40,373 bases of DNA from Candidatus Izemoplasma sp. (lineage in GTDB: Bacteria > Bacillota_I > Bacilli_A > Izemoplasmatales > Izemoplasmataceae). The stretch is taken from assembly GCA_007132465.1 (NCBI GenBank), contig SLOP01000002.1, positions 1 to 40,373 on the forward strand, in the 5' to 3' direction. Of the stretch, positions 14,354 to 21,744 are shown piece by piece; positions within the stretch are counted from its first letter, which is position 1, and each line of letters starts with the position of its first letter. The notes beneath the pieces are model-generated. The model was not told the origin of the DNA and did no database searches. It was given only the letters and a program-made list of their open reading frames with translations. Position numbers and translations under genes: made by a program.

Positions 14354-16780
14354 GTGGATCGTTGGTTCAACGCAACAATCATCACCATGGGCGCGCTATT
14401 CATCGGCTTGCTCATCTGGTTTCAAGACGCGACGACCGTCTTTCTAGCGGTTGCGTTTTTAGCGATCGCGTTTGTGTTCAATGCCACCGTGCTCGCCCGC
14501 TATATCCGCCACAAACAACGACGCATTACCTTCCTTGCGGCAAAGGTGCAAGACAAAGAATCGCTGCTGATACGTAAACAAAACGTGGAAGCACGGCTGG
14601 TCGACGAACTGCCCGTCGGCATCATCTTAATTAATCGAGAACACGACATCGAGTGGGCCAACGCCAAAGCCAAGGAAATTTTTCATAATTCACTCGAATC
14701 GCGCAACCTCGAACTCTTGCACAAACCCCTGAAAGAGAAACTCAAGACGGCCGAAGCCAACCAACCCTTCGTCATGAAAATCTACGAGTACGAGTATGAC
14801 ATCAACCACGTTCCCACCCAAAACGCCATCTATTTGTTCCCCGTCACCGAACGCGAAGAGATTAAGCGACGTCACCACGAACTCACCGACTGCATCGCCG
14901 TGTTGCATCTCGACAACTTCGACGACGCCGTCACCGTCCTTGACGTTCAAGAACGCAATGAACTGCAAGGCAAGTTCTTAGGCGCCTTAGACGACTGGGC
15001 AGAAGAACACGGCTTTTACCTCATTCCACTCACCACATCGAAACTCGTGGCCTTCATGCATCGAAAAAACCTCGATGCGCTAATCGAAAGCCGGTTGACT
15101 ATCATCGACACCATCGCAGCCTTGTCGCGTGATAACGACTTACGTGTCACGTTATCAGGCGGAGTTGCCTGCGCCAACATTCCACTCAATCAACTGGCCA
15201 ACCTCGCCGAAGAAGGCTTGCAGATAGCCTTTGATCGAGGCGGTGACCAAATCGTTATCAACGTCCAAGATGAGGCAATTCGTTACTTCGGTGGAAACAC
15301 CAACACCATGGAGAAGCGCACCCGCATTTCCAGCCGCATTAACGCACAAAAACTCGCAACGTTGATTGGAGAAAGCGACCGCGTGTTCATCGTGCCACAC
15401 ACCCACCCAGACACCGACGCCCTTGGCGCCGCCATCGGCGTGTTGAAGATTGCCCAGGCGTTGAAACGCGAGGCACACATCGTGTTAGACTTTGATGCGC
15501 TCGATAAAACGGTCCGGAAAATCACCCAGCTTATGGAGTACGAGTACGTCACGTTTTTGGAACGCTTCATCGCCCCTGAAGACGCGTTGAGTGACGCCGG
15601 TCCAAGCGCGTTGCTGGTGCTTGTTGACCACCATTCATACGGCCAGACACCGGATGTGACCTTGGTGGAAAGAAGTTCCAGCCGAGCCATCATCGACCAT
15701 CACCGGAAACTTGAGGACTTCATCAAAGACGCACGGTTGACCTACATCGAACCCTACGCCTCCTCGACGACGGAACTCGTCGTCGAGATGCTTGAAGTGT
15801 TTAAAAAAACCGTCACCATCAATCCGTTTGAAGCCACCGTCATGTTGTCGGGCATCATTGTCGACACGAACAACTTCATGTATCGCACCGGCGCCCGAAC
15901 GTTTGAAGCCGCCGCGGTGCTCAGAAAACACGGCGCCGACATGACCAAGGTCAAAAACATTTTGCGAGAATCACACAAAGAGATTCAACTAAAAGCCTCG
16001 CTGTTATCACGTGCTGAGGTCATCAAAAAGCGCTTCAGCCTTGTTGTCGTCCCAGACACCATCGACGCCGACCGAACGTTGTTGGCCCAAATTGCTGATC
16101 AGATGTTGGACATCGACAACATCGTTGCCGGCTTTACCATCGGCAAACTCGACAACCAGTTTATCGGCATCAGCGCTCGTAGCCTCGAGGGTTACAACGT
16201 GCAGACCCTCATGGAAACGTTCGGCGGTGGTGGACACCTCAACAACGCCGGCGCACAAGTGGAAACCAACGACATCGACAAAGTCAAACGCGACCTTATC
16301 GATGTGCTCGAAAACAGCATACAGGAGGAAAAACCGATGAAAGTCATCCTCAAAAAAGACTTAAAAAACAAAGGGAAAAAAGGCGATGTCATCAATGTTG
16401 CCCCGGGGTATGGGAACTATTTGCTGACAAGCAAACAAGCCATCGAGGCCACGCCGGAAAACATGCAGGTCATCGACGATGAGCAAACCAAAGCAGCCGA
16501 ACAAGCCCGAAAGGAACTCGAGGAAGCCAAAGCCCTCAAAGAGCGCATCGACTTTCGCTCTGTGAAGCTCTATGTGAAAATTGGTGAAAACGGAAAAATG
16601 TATGGAAAAATCACCACCAAGCAAATCGCCGATGCCATGAAAGAACAACATGCCATCGATCTCGACAAACGAAAAATCCAGCTGGACAATCCCATCACCT
16701 CTCTCGGGACCACGTCCATCGACGTAAAACTTCACAAGGACGTCACCGCAACGTTTGAATTGCTCGTGGTTGAAGCGTGA
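14354..16780 (+). CDS. gdpP: Cyclic-di-AMP phosphodiesterase GdpP, in frame with ribosomal protein L9
   Basis: Two normally separate proteins lie in one open frame of 808 residues. Residues 1-60 carry two transmembrane helices. Next come a degenerate PAS-like part, a degenerate GGDEF part (to about 310), and the DHH domain with HPDTDALGA (about 350) and VDHHS (about 423). A DHHA1 domain with FGGGGHLNNAG follows near 622. Residues 662-808 are a complete ribosomal protein L9. GdpP degrades the second messenger c-di-AMP at the membrane. GTG 14354 is chosen over GTG 14348 because GGGAGG (14341-14346) is then 7 nt away. No stop codon separates the parts, yet AGGAGG and ATG for L9 remain inside the frame. 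The order gdpP-rplI-dnaB is as in B. subtilis. Confidence 0.9.
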   Translation: MDRWFNATIITMGALFIGLLIWFQDATTVFLAVAFLAIAFVFNATVLARYIRHKQRRITFLAAKVQDKESLLIRKQNVEARLVDELPVGIILINREHDIEWANAKAKEIFHNSLESRNLELLHKPLKEKLKTAEANQPFVMKIYEYEYDINHVPTQNAIYLFPVTEREEIKRRHHELTDCIAVLHLDNFDDAVTVLDVQERNELQGKFLGALDDWAEEHGFYLIPLTTSKLVAFMHRKNLDALIESRLTIIDTIAALSRDNDLRVTLSGGVACANIPLNQLANLAEEGLQIAFDRGGDQIVINVQDEAIRYFGGNTNTMEKRTRISSRINAQKLATLIGESDRVFIVPHTHPDTDALGAAIGVLKIAQALKREAHIVLDFDALDKTVRKITQLMEYEYVTFLERFIAPEDALSDAGPSALLVLVDHHSYGQTPDVTLVERSSSRAIIDHHRKLEDFIKDARLTYIEPYASSTTELVVEMLEVFKKTVTINPFEATVMLSGIIVDTNNFMYRTGARTFEAAAVLRKHGADMTKVKNILRESHKEIQLKASLLSRAEVIKKRFSLVVVPDTIDADRTLLAQIADQMLDIDNIVAGFTIGKLDNQFIGISARSLEGYNVQTLMETFGGGGHLNNAGAQVETNDIDKVKRDLIDVLENSIQEEKPMKVILKKDLKNKGKKGDVINVAPGYGNYLLTSKQAIEATPENMQVIDDEQTKAAEQARKELEEAKALKERIDFRSVKLYVKIGENGKMYGKITTKQIADAMKEQHAIDLDKRKIQLDNPITSLGTTSIDVKLHKDVTATFELLVVEA
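16337..16780 (+). CDS. rplI: 50S ribosomal protein L9 (internal start within the gdpP frame)
   Basis: From ATG 16337 the frame encodes a 147-residue L9 of normal length. The N-terminal rRNA-binding domain begins MKVILKKDLKNKGKKGD and contains PGYGNYLL. A long charged connecting helix and the C-terminal domain ending in ATFELLVVEA follow. CAGGAGGA (16322-16329) stands 7 nt before this ATG, which is the expected ribosome binding site for a free L9. I infer that L9 is made mainly from here, because ribosomal protein is needed in far larger amounts than GdpP. Whether a GdpP-L9 fusion is also made cannot be told from sequence. The stop overlaps the dnaB start. Confidence 0.88.
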   Translation: MKVILKKDLKNKGKKGDVINVAPGYGNYLLTSKQAIEATPENMQVIDDEQTKAAEQARKELEEAKALKERIDFRSVKLYVKIGENGKMYGKITTKQIADAMKEQHAIDLDKRKIQLDNPITSLGTTSIDVKLHKDVTATFELLVVEA

Positions 16781-18165
16781 TGGAAAAGACCATTCCCCAC
16801 AGCAACGACGCTGAACAAAATGTGCTGGGTGCCGTGTTCATCGAACCGGGAACCATCAAGGCCATCGTCGACGCCCTGGACGTCAACGATTTTTACTCAC
16901 GTCGTCATCGGTTAATCTTCGGCGCCATCGTCGACTTGTTCAATGAAAACGTCGACATCGACTACACCACCTTAATCAACCGGCTTGAAACCAAAGATTT
17001 ACTCGGCGAAGCAGGCGGTGAAGCATACATCCTTGGGTTATCAGAAACAACCCCTTCGGTGGTTAACCTCGAACACTACATCAACATTGTTCGTGATAAA
17101 GCCATCGTCCGAAACATGATCGACGTCACCAAAGAAATCGCCGAAAGCGGCTACAAAGCCACCGACATGGCCGAGTACATCGACGAAGCAGAAAAACGCG
17201 TGTTCGATGTTGCCAAGTCACGACGAACCTCAGATTTTGTTACCTTAAAACAAGCCACCCAAGACGTCATCGATAAAACCGAAGATGCGAAAAACCGCAA
17301 AGACCATTTGCTTGGCCTCGACACAGGGTTCCCGAAGTTAAATCGCTTCTTGCTCGGGTTGCAAGCGAGCGAACTCTACATCATCGCCGCCCGACCTTCG
17401 ATGGGGAAAAGCGCCTTTGCCCTCAACATCGCGACCAACGTCGCAGGGCTCAAGCACCGACCGTACGTCGCGTTTTTCTCGCTCGAGATGGGCGTTGAAC
17501 AACTTGTCGGCCGCATTTTATCGTGCGAATCCAACGTCAAAAGCGGGTTGATTCGTACGGGAAAACTCACCGACACCGACTGGGAGCAAATCAGCGTGGC
17601 GTCCTCACGCCTCGCCGGATACAACATTCTCTTTGATGACTCAGGTACCGTCAAGGTCACCGACCTTCGGCAAAAATGCCGTAAACTGGCCCAAGAAGGC
17701 AAACTGGATCTCGTCGTGGTCGATTACCTGCAGCTCCTTAGTGGCTCAGGACGCGTAGACAACCGCGTGCAGGAAGTCTCGGAAATATCGCGAACACTCA
17801 AAGAGATGGCCCGCGAACTCAAAGTGCCTGTCATCGCACTCTCGCAACTTTCACGAAGCGTCGAACAACGGCAGAACAAGCGGCCTATTTTGGCTGACTT
17901 GCGGGAATCGGGGTCAATCGAGCAAGACGCCGACGTCATCGTGTTCTTATTCCGCGAGGACTATTACCGCAAGGACGATGAAGCCGAACAACAAAAAGAA
18001 AAAGCGACGAGCGAAGTGGAGATCATCATCTCAAAAAACCGCTCCGGTGCTATCGCGACCGACGGCATTAAAATGCTTTTCAAAAAACCTTATAGCGCGT
18101 TTAAAGAAACCCAAGGTTATGGGGATGTCAACTTCCCCACCAGCGAACTCGAGGACCTAGAATAG
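16780..18165 (+). CDS. dnaB: Replicative DNA helicase
   Basis: This hexameric 5'-3' helicase works at the replication fork (named DnaC in B. subtilis). The product is 461 residues. The N-terminal collar domain starts PHSNDAEQNVLGAVF. The RecA-like domain has Walker A RPSMGKSA near 204-211 and Walker B LDLVVVDYLQLL near 310. The SRSVEQRQNKRP and EQDADVIVFLFRE motifs complete the family pattern. No intein interrupts it. ATG 16780 overlaps the L9 stop (TGATG) and has little ribosome binding site of its own, so it is probably translationally coupled. Confidence 0.97.
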   Translation: MEKTIPHSNDAEQNVLGAVFIEPGTIKAIVDALDVNDFYSRRHRLIFGAIVDLFNENVDIDYTTLINRLETKDLLGEAGGEAYILGLSETTPSVVNLEHYINIVRDKAIVRNMIDVTKEIAESGYKATDMAEYIDEAEKRVFDVAKSRRTSDFVTLKQATQDVIDKTEDAKNRKDHLLGLDTGFPKLNRFLLGLQASELYIIAARPSMGKSAFALNIATNVAGLKHRPYVAFFSLEMGVEQLVGRILSCESNVKSGLIRTGKLTDTDWEQISVASSRLAGYNILFDDSGTVKVTDLRQKCRKLAQEGKLDLVVVDYLQLLSGSGRVDNRVQEVSEISRTLKEMARELKVPVIALSQLSRSVEQRQNKRPILADLRESGSIEQDADVIVFLFREDYYRKDDEAEQQKEKATSEVEIIISKNRSGAIATDGIKMLFKKPYSAFKETQGYGDVNFPTSELEDLE

Positions 18166-18182
18166 CACTCGAGATGACACCG

Positions 18183-18213
18183 ACCGATTGCGTGAGACGC
18201 AATCGGTTTTTCC
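18183..18213 (+). terminator. Intrinsic terminator after dnaB
   Basis: ACCGATTGCG (18183-18192) pairs with CGCAATCGGT (18198-18207) around loop TGAGA and is followed by a T-tract. The next promoter starts almost immediately after it. Confidence 0.88.
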
Positions 18214-18214
18214 A

Positions 18215-18243
18215 TGGTTTTTTCACATGAACGGTGGTATAAT
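18215..18243 (+). promoter_or_regulatory. Promoter of the MATE exporter gene
   Basis: TGGTATAAT (18235-18243) is an extended -10. The -35 match (TGGTTT at 18215-18220) is poor. Confidence 0.6.
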
Positions 18244-18275
18244 GGTCGAGGACATTGTACGGCGAGGGTGAAACC

Positions 18276-19697
18276 ATGATACGAAGAAACGGCAGACGCG
18301 ACAAGCCGATGAAGGTAAAAATTGACCTGACGAAAGGCAGCATCATGAAAAAGATATTGATTGTTGCCATTCCGATGCTGTTGGCGAGTTTGGTTCAAAT
18401 GCTCTACAACTTGACCGATATGTATTGGGTCGCGCGCGTCGACCGTCTTGGCGAAAGCCCAGAAGAGGCGGTTGCAGCGGTGGGCACGGCAGGCTTTTAC
18501 CCTTGGTTAGGCTTTGGCTTAATCGCCATCGTGAAAATAGGTGTGAGCGTTCGAGTCAGCCAAGCAGCTGGTCGAAACGATGAGACCAGCGTCAATCGCA
18601 TCGCCACCAACGGCGTGTTGTTGATGGCAGCGCTGGCCGTTTTATACATCAGCTACGGGGTGTTTTTCAACCACCACTTCGTTGGCATCTTCAACATCGA
18701 TAACGACACCGTGGTGACCCAATCAATGTCTTACCTCCGCATTGTCACCGCCTTTGGTATGGCCTACTTCATGGTGAACTTGTTCAACGGCGTCTACGAC
18801 GGCCTTGGCAAAACCATCAACACCTTTTACATCATGGCCGTGGGCCTCGGTTTGAACATGGCCCTCGATCCCATCTTGATACTCGGCTTTGGCATGGGTG
18901 TTCAAGGGGCGGCCCTGGCAACCGGCATCTCACAAACCGTGACGTTGCTCATCTATATCATCATCTATCTCTCACCTAAAGCACCGGCCAAGCTGCGCTT
19001 CTTGACACAGACCAACAAAGACGAGATGAAACGCATCTTTACGTTGGGTCTCCCTGTTGGCGTCCAAAGCATGGCGATGACCATCATCGCTGTCTACCTC
19101 GGCGTCTTGGTGGCGGATTACGGTCCCCGGGTGATGAGCGTGTCGCGCATTGGTGCGATGATTGAAGCCCTTAGTTGGATGATCGCGGCAGGATTTCAAG
19201 TTGCCTTGGCAGCGTTTGTCGGTCAAAATTTTGGCGCCGGTCAATTCAATCGGGTTAAACAGGGTTACAAAACGAGCATGAGTCTGTTGGTGCCCTATGG
19301 GTTGGCAATCAATGCGCTACTCTTTTTCGCCGCCGAACCGCTTTTTGCGCTGTTTATCGATAACGAAGCCACGTTACGTCACGGCGTGGCGTACTTACGG
19401 ATATTAAGCATTTCACAGCTGTTCATGATTCTCGACATGGTCACCGCCGGGGCGTTTAACGGTCTCGGTAAAACCTACATTCCATCGGCCGTGCAAATCA
19501 TCGGCAATGGCCTGCGTATCCCACTAGCGTATTTGCTGATGGGCATGTTTGACGAGCCGTTCCATGGCATCTGGTGGGCGATATCGATCAGCTCGTTGTT
19601 TAAAGGCATTGTGCTTGTCACGTTGTTCTTGCTGCACATGATGAAACTCAACAAACAAGGCGGCTTTCAATCGGTTGAAAAAACTGCCACTGCGTAA
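18276..19697 (+). CDS. MATE family efflux transporter
   Basis: This 473-residue membrane protein has about twelve hydrophobic segments in two similar halves, typical of multidrug and toxin extrusion antiporters. These export organic cations using Na+ or H+ gradients. Recognisable patterns are IPMLLASLVQMLYNLTDMYWV in the first helix and the repeat around PVGVQSMAM in the second half. ATG 18276 is chosen because GAGGGTGA precedes it. The TTG further upstream lies too close to the promoter. The N terminus carries a basic extension of about 20 residues before KKILIV. The substrate cannot be inferred. Confidence 0.88.
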   Translation: MIRRNGRRDKPMKVKIDLTKGSIMKKILIVAIPMLLASLVQMLYNLTDMYWVARVDRLGESPEEAVAAVGTAGFYPWLGFGLIAIVKIGVSVRVSQAAGRNDETSVNRIATNGVLLMAALAVLYISYGVFFNHHFVGIFNIDNDTVVTQSMSYLRIVTAFGMAYFMVNLFNGVYDGLGKTINTFYIMAVGLGLNMALDPILILGFGMGVQGAALATGISQTVTLLIYIIIYLSPKAPAKLRFLTQTNKDEMKRIFTLGLPVGVQSMAMTIIAVYLGVLVADYGPRVMSVSRIGAMIEALSWMIAAGFQVALAAFVGQNFGAGQFNRVKQGYKTSMSLLVPYGLAINALLFFAAEPLFALFIDNEATLRHGVAYLRILSISQLFMILDMVTAGAFNGLGKTYIPSAVQIIGNGLRIPLAYLLMGMFDEPFHGIWWAISISSLFKGIVLVTLFLLHMMKLNKQGGFQSVEKTATA

Positions 19698-19703
19698 TAT
19701 AAT
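19675..19703 (+). promoter_or_regulatory. Promoter of prfA-prmC
   Basis: TTGAAA (19675-19680), a 17-nt spacer and TATAAT (19698-19703). The -35 is inside the end of the exporter gene and the -10 follows its stop codon directly. The leader is only about 14 nt. Confidence 0.82.
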
Positions 19704-19723
19704 AGACAATCGGAAGTGATACT

Positions 19724-20794
19724 GTGAAAGACAAACTGGATAACATCGTTGCCCGTTATGAGGAACTGAACAACTTGTTGAGTCAACCTGACGTGTCCTC
19801 AGACATCAAACGAATGACGGCGCTCGCCAAAGAACGCAGCGACTTAGAGAAAACCGTTGAGACCTATCGTCGCCTCAAAGCGGTCGAACAGACCATCGAG
19901 GACCTCATCGCGATGAGCAAAGAAGACGATCCTGACATACGGGAAATGGCGCTTGCCGAACTTGAAGAGAACAAACATGCCCACACAAACCTCGAAACCG
20001 AACTCGAGCGCCTGCTGGTGCCCAAAGATCCTAACGATGACAAGAACGTTATCGTCGAGATTCGCGGAGCCGCCGGCGGCGATGAAGCCAACATCTTTGC
20101 GGGTGATTTGTTCCGCATGTACAGCCGCTTTGCCGAAAGCAAACACTGGACCCTTGACCTGCTCTCAAGCACTCCCGCTGAAGCGGGGGGCTTCAGCCAA
20201 GTTGAGTTCACCGTATCCGGCGAGCGTGTCTATGCGTTCTTAAAATACGAATCAGGCGCTCACCGTGTTCAACGCGTGCCACAAACCGAGTCCCAAGGGC
20301 GTGTGCACACCTCAACCGCGACCGTGCTTGTCCTCCCTGAAGCCGAAGACGTTGAAGTCGAGCTGTCGATGAACGACGTGCGCATCGACACCTTCCGTTC
20401 CAGCGGCAAGGGCGGTCAAAGCGTCAACACCACCGATTCGGCCGTGCGGTTAACCCACGAACCGACCGGGCTTGTTGTTAGCTGTCAGGATGGCAAAAGC
20501 CAACACGAAAATAAAGCCACGGCGTTTAAAGTGTTGCGTGCCCGGTTGCACGATAAGGTGTTGCAAGAACGCATGGAAAAAGAAGGCGAAGAACGCCGTA
20601 GCAAAATCGGCACCGGGGATCGAAGTGAGAAGATTCGCACCTACAACTACCCGCAAAACCGCATCACCGATCACCGCATCGGTTTCACCATCCAACAGCT
20701 TGACCGTGTCATGGAAGGACGCCTCGAGCCGATTATTGACGCCCTCGTGGCAGAGGAACTCGAACGCAAATTGAAAGCCACTGACGCACAGTAA
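19724..20794 (+). CDS. prfA: Peptide chain release factor 1
   Basis: RF1 recognises UAA and UAG stop codons and releases the finished peptide. The product is 356 residues with the stop-recognition tripeptide PxT as PQT (186-188) and the catalytic GGQ (230-232) within RSSGKGGQSVN. Codon recognition helix alpha-5 and the coiled N-terminal domain are intact. The start is GTG with a weak GGAAGTG site, the only in-frame choice matching the family N terminus. There is no programmed frameshift, which is a feature of RF2 rather than RF1. prmC, whose product methylates this GGQ, follows after 10 nt. Confidence 0.96.
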   Translation: MKDKLDNIVARYEELNNLLSQPDVSSDIKRMTALAKERSDLEKTVETYRRLKAVEQTIEDLIAMSKEDDPDIREMALAELEENKHAHTNLETELERLLVPKDPNDDKNVIVEIRGAAGGDEANIFAGDLFRMYSRFAESKHWTLDLLSSTPAEAGGFSQVEFTVSGERVYAFLKYESGAHRVQRVPQTESQGRVHTSTATVLVLPEAEDVEVELSMNDVRIDTFRSSGKGGQSVNTTDSAVRLTHEPTGLVVSCQDGKSQHENKATAFKVLRARLHDKVLQERMEKEGEERRSKIGTGDRSEKIRTYNYPQNRITDHRIGFTIQQLDRVMEGRLEPIIDALVAEELERKLKATDAQ

Positions 20795-20804
20795 GGAGAT
20801 TATC

Positions 20805-21653
20805 ATGCCCACCTATAAAGAAGCCCTCAAAATAAACGAACATTACGCCTTGGACAACAACAAAGAGCCAAGCGCCGTTAAACTTCTGATGCTCCATCAC
20901 GCTGAAATGACAAGCTCCGCCTTACTCGCGCGCTTCGATGAACCGATGGATTCAGAGGCGTACACAGCATTTTTACGTTCGGTAAACCAATACGTCGTCG
21001 ACCATAAACCGGTCCAATACATCACCGGAAGCGAGTACTTTTTCGGCCATTATTTTTGCGTTAACCGCGACGTATTGATTCCACGATTCGAAACCGAAGA
21101 GTTGATTGGTCACGTGCTTGATTTTAAGCAGGAGTACTTTGGAGACCAACCGATTACCTTGCTTGATGTGGGCACCGGCTCAGGATGCCTCGCCATCACG
21201 TTAGCCCTCGAAGACGAACGCATTGAGGCCCACGCCACCGACATCAGCGAAGCCGCCGTCAAGGTTGCCAAGGAAAACAACGACACCTTGGGTGCCAACG
21301 TTACCTTCCACCACGGCGATTTGCTTAAACCGGTTAAATCAATGCGGTTCGACATGCTGATTTCCAACCCGCCCTACATCCCGGATGATGAAAGCGTTGA
21401 ACCACTCGTCAAAAACCACGAGCCCCACCTGGCGTTGTTTGGTGGAGAAGACGGACTTGATTACTACCGCGCCATCCTCAAAGATGCCGAATCGATTCTG
21501 GCTGACCGGTATGTCATTGCCTTTGAACACGCCCACGACAAAGCCGATGCCCTCAAACGGTTGATTCGCAAACACCTTAAACACGTCAAAATCATTCACA
21601 AAAAAGACATGCAGGGCAAGGATCGCATGACTTTCGTGCTCAAGAAACGATAA
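20805..21653 (+). CDS. prmC: Release factor glutamine methyltransferase
   Basis: This enzyme methylates the glutamine of the GGQ motif in release factors using S-adenosylmethionine. The product is 282 residues. A helical N-terminal substrate domain precedes the methyltransferase fold, which has DVGTGSG (121-127) for S-adenosylmethionine and the catalytic NPPY (188-191). It forms an operon with prfA, as in most bacteria. AAGGAG lies 8 nt before the ATG. No terminator with a T-tract follows; two inverted repeats lie in the gap to topA. Confidence 0.95.
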   Translation: MPTYKEALKINEHYALDNNKEPSAVKLLMLHHAEMTSSALLARFDEPMDSEAYTAFLRSVNQYVVDHKPVQYITGSEYFFGHYFCVNRDVLIPRFETEELIGHVLDFKQEYFGDQPITLLDVGTGSGCLAITLALEDERIEAHATDISEAAVKVAKENNDTLGANVTFHHGDLLKPVKSMRFDMLISNPPYIPDDESVEPLVKNHEPHLALFGGEDGLDYYRAILKDAESILADRYVIAFEHAHDKADALKRLIRKHLKHVKIIHKKDMQGKDRMTFVLKKR

Positions 21654-21658
21654 AACAT

Positions 21659-21678
21659 TAGCTATATCCATATAGCTA
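21659..21678. repeat. Perfect 20-nt inverted repeat between prmC and topA
   Basis: TAGCTATAT-CC-ATATAGCTA: two 9-nt arms with a 2-nt centre. It is AT-rich, lacks a terminator tract and lies about 15 nt upstream of the topA -35 box. The layout suits a dimeric regulator binding site more than a terminator. No regulator is identified. Confidence 0.6.
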
Positions 21679-21679
21679 C

Positions 21680-21704
21680 CGAGCGTGTCGTCTTGACACG
21701 CTCG
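21680..21704. terminator. Hairpin overlapping the topA -35 box
   Basis: CGAGCGTGTC (21680-21689) and GACACGCTCG (21695-21704) form a 10-bp perfect stem around GTCTT. No T-tract follows. The -35 hexamer of topA is formed by the end of the loop and the 3' arm. It could be a weak terminator for prmC or an operator for topA. Confidence 0.5.
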
Positions 21705-21722
21705 ACTTGTGTGTGGCATAAT
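21693..21722 (+). promoter_or_regulatory. Promoter of topA
   Basis: TTGACA (21693-21698), an 18-nt spacer and CATAAT (21717-21722). topA promoters in other bacteria respond to DNA supercoiling, and an 18-nt spacer is compatible with that, but this is inference. Confidence 0.72.
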
Positions 21723-21744
21723 ACAACGGACTGGAGGCGATGGG

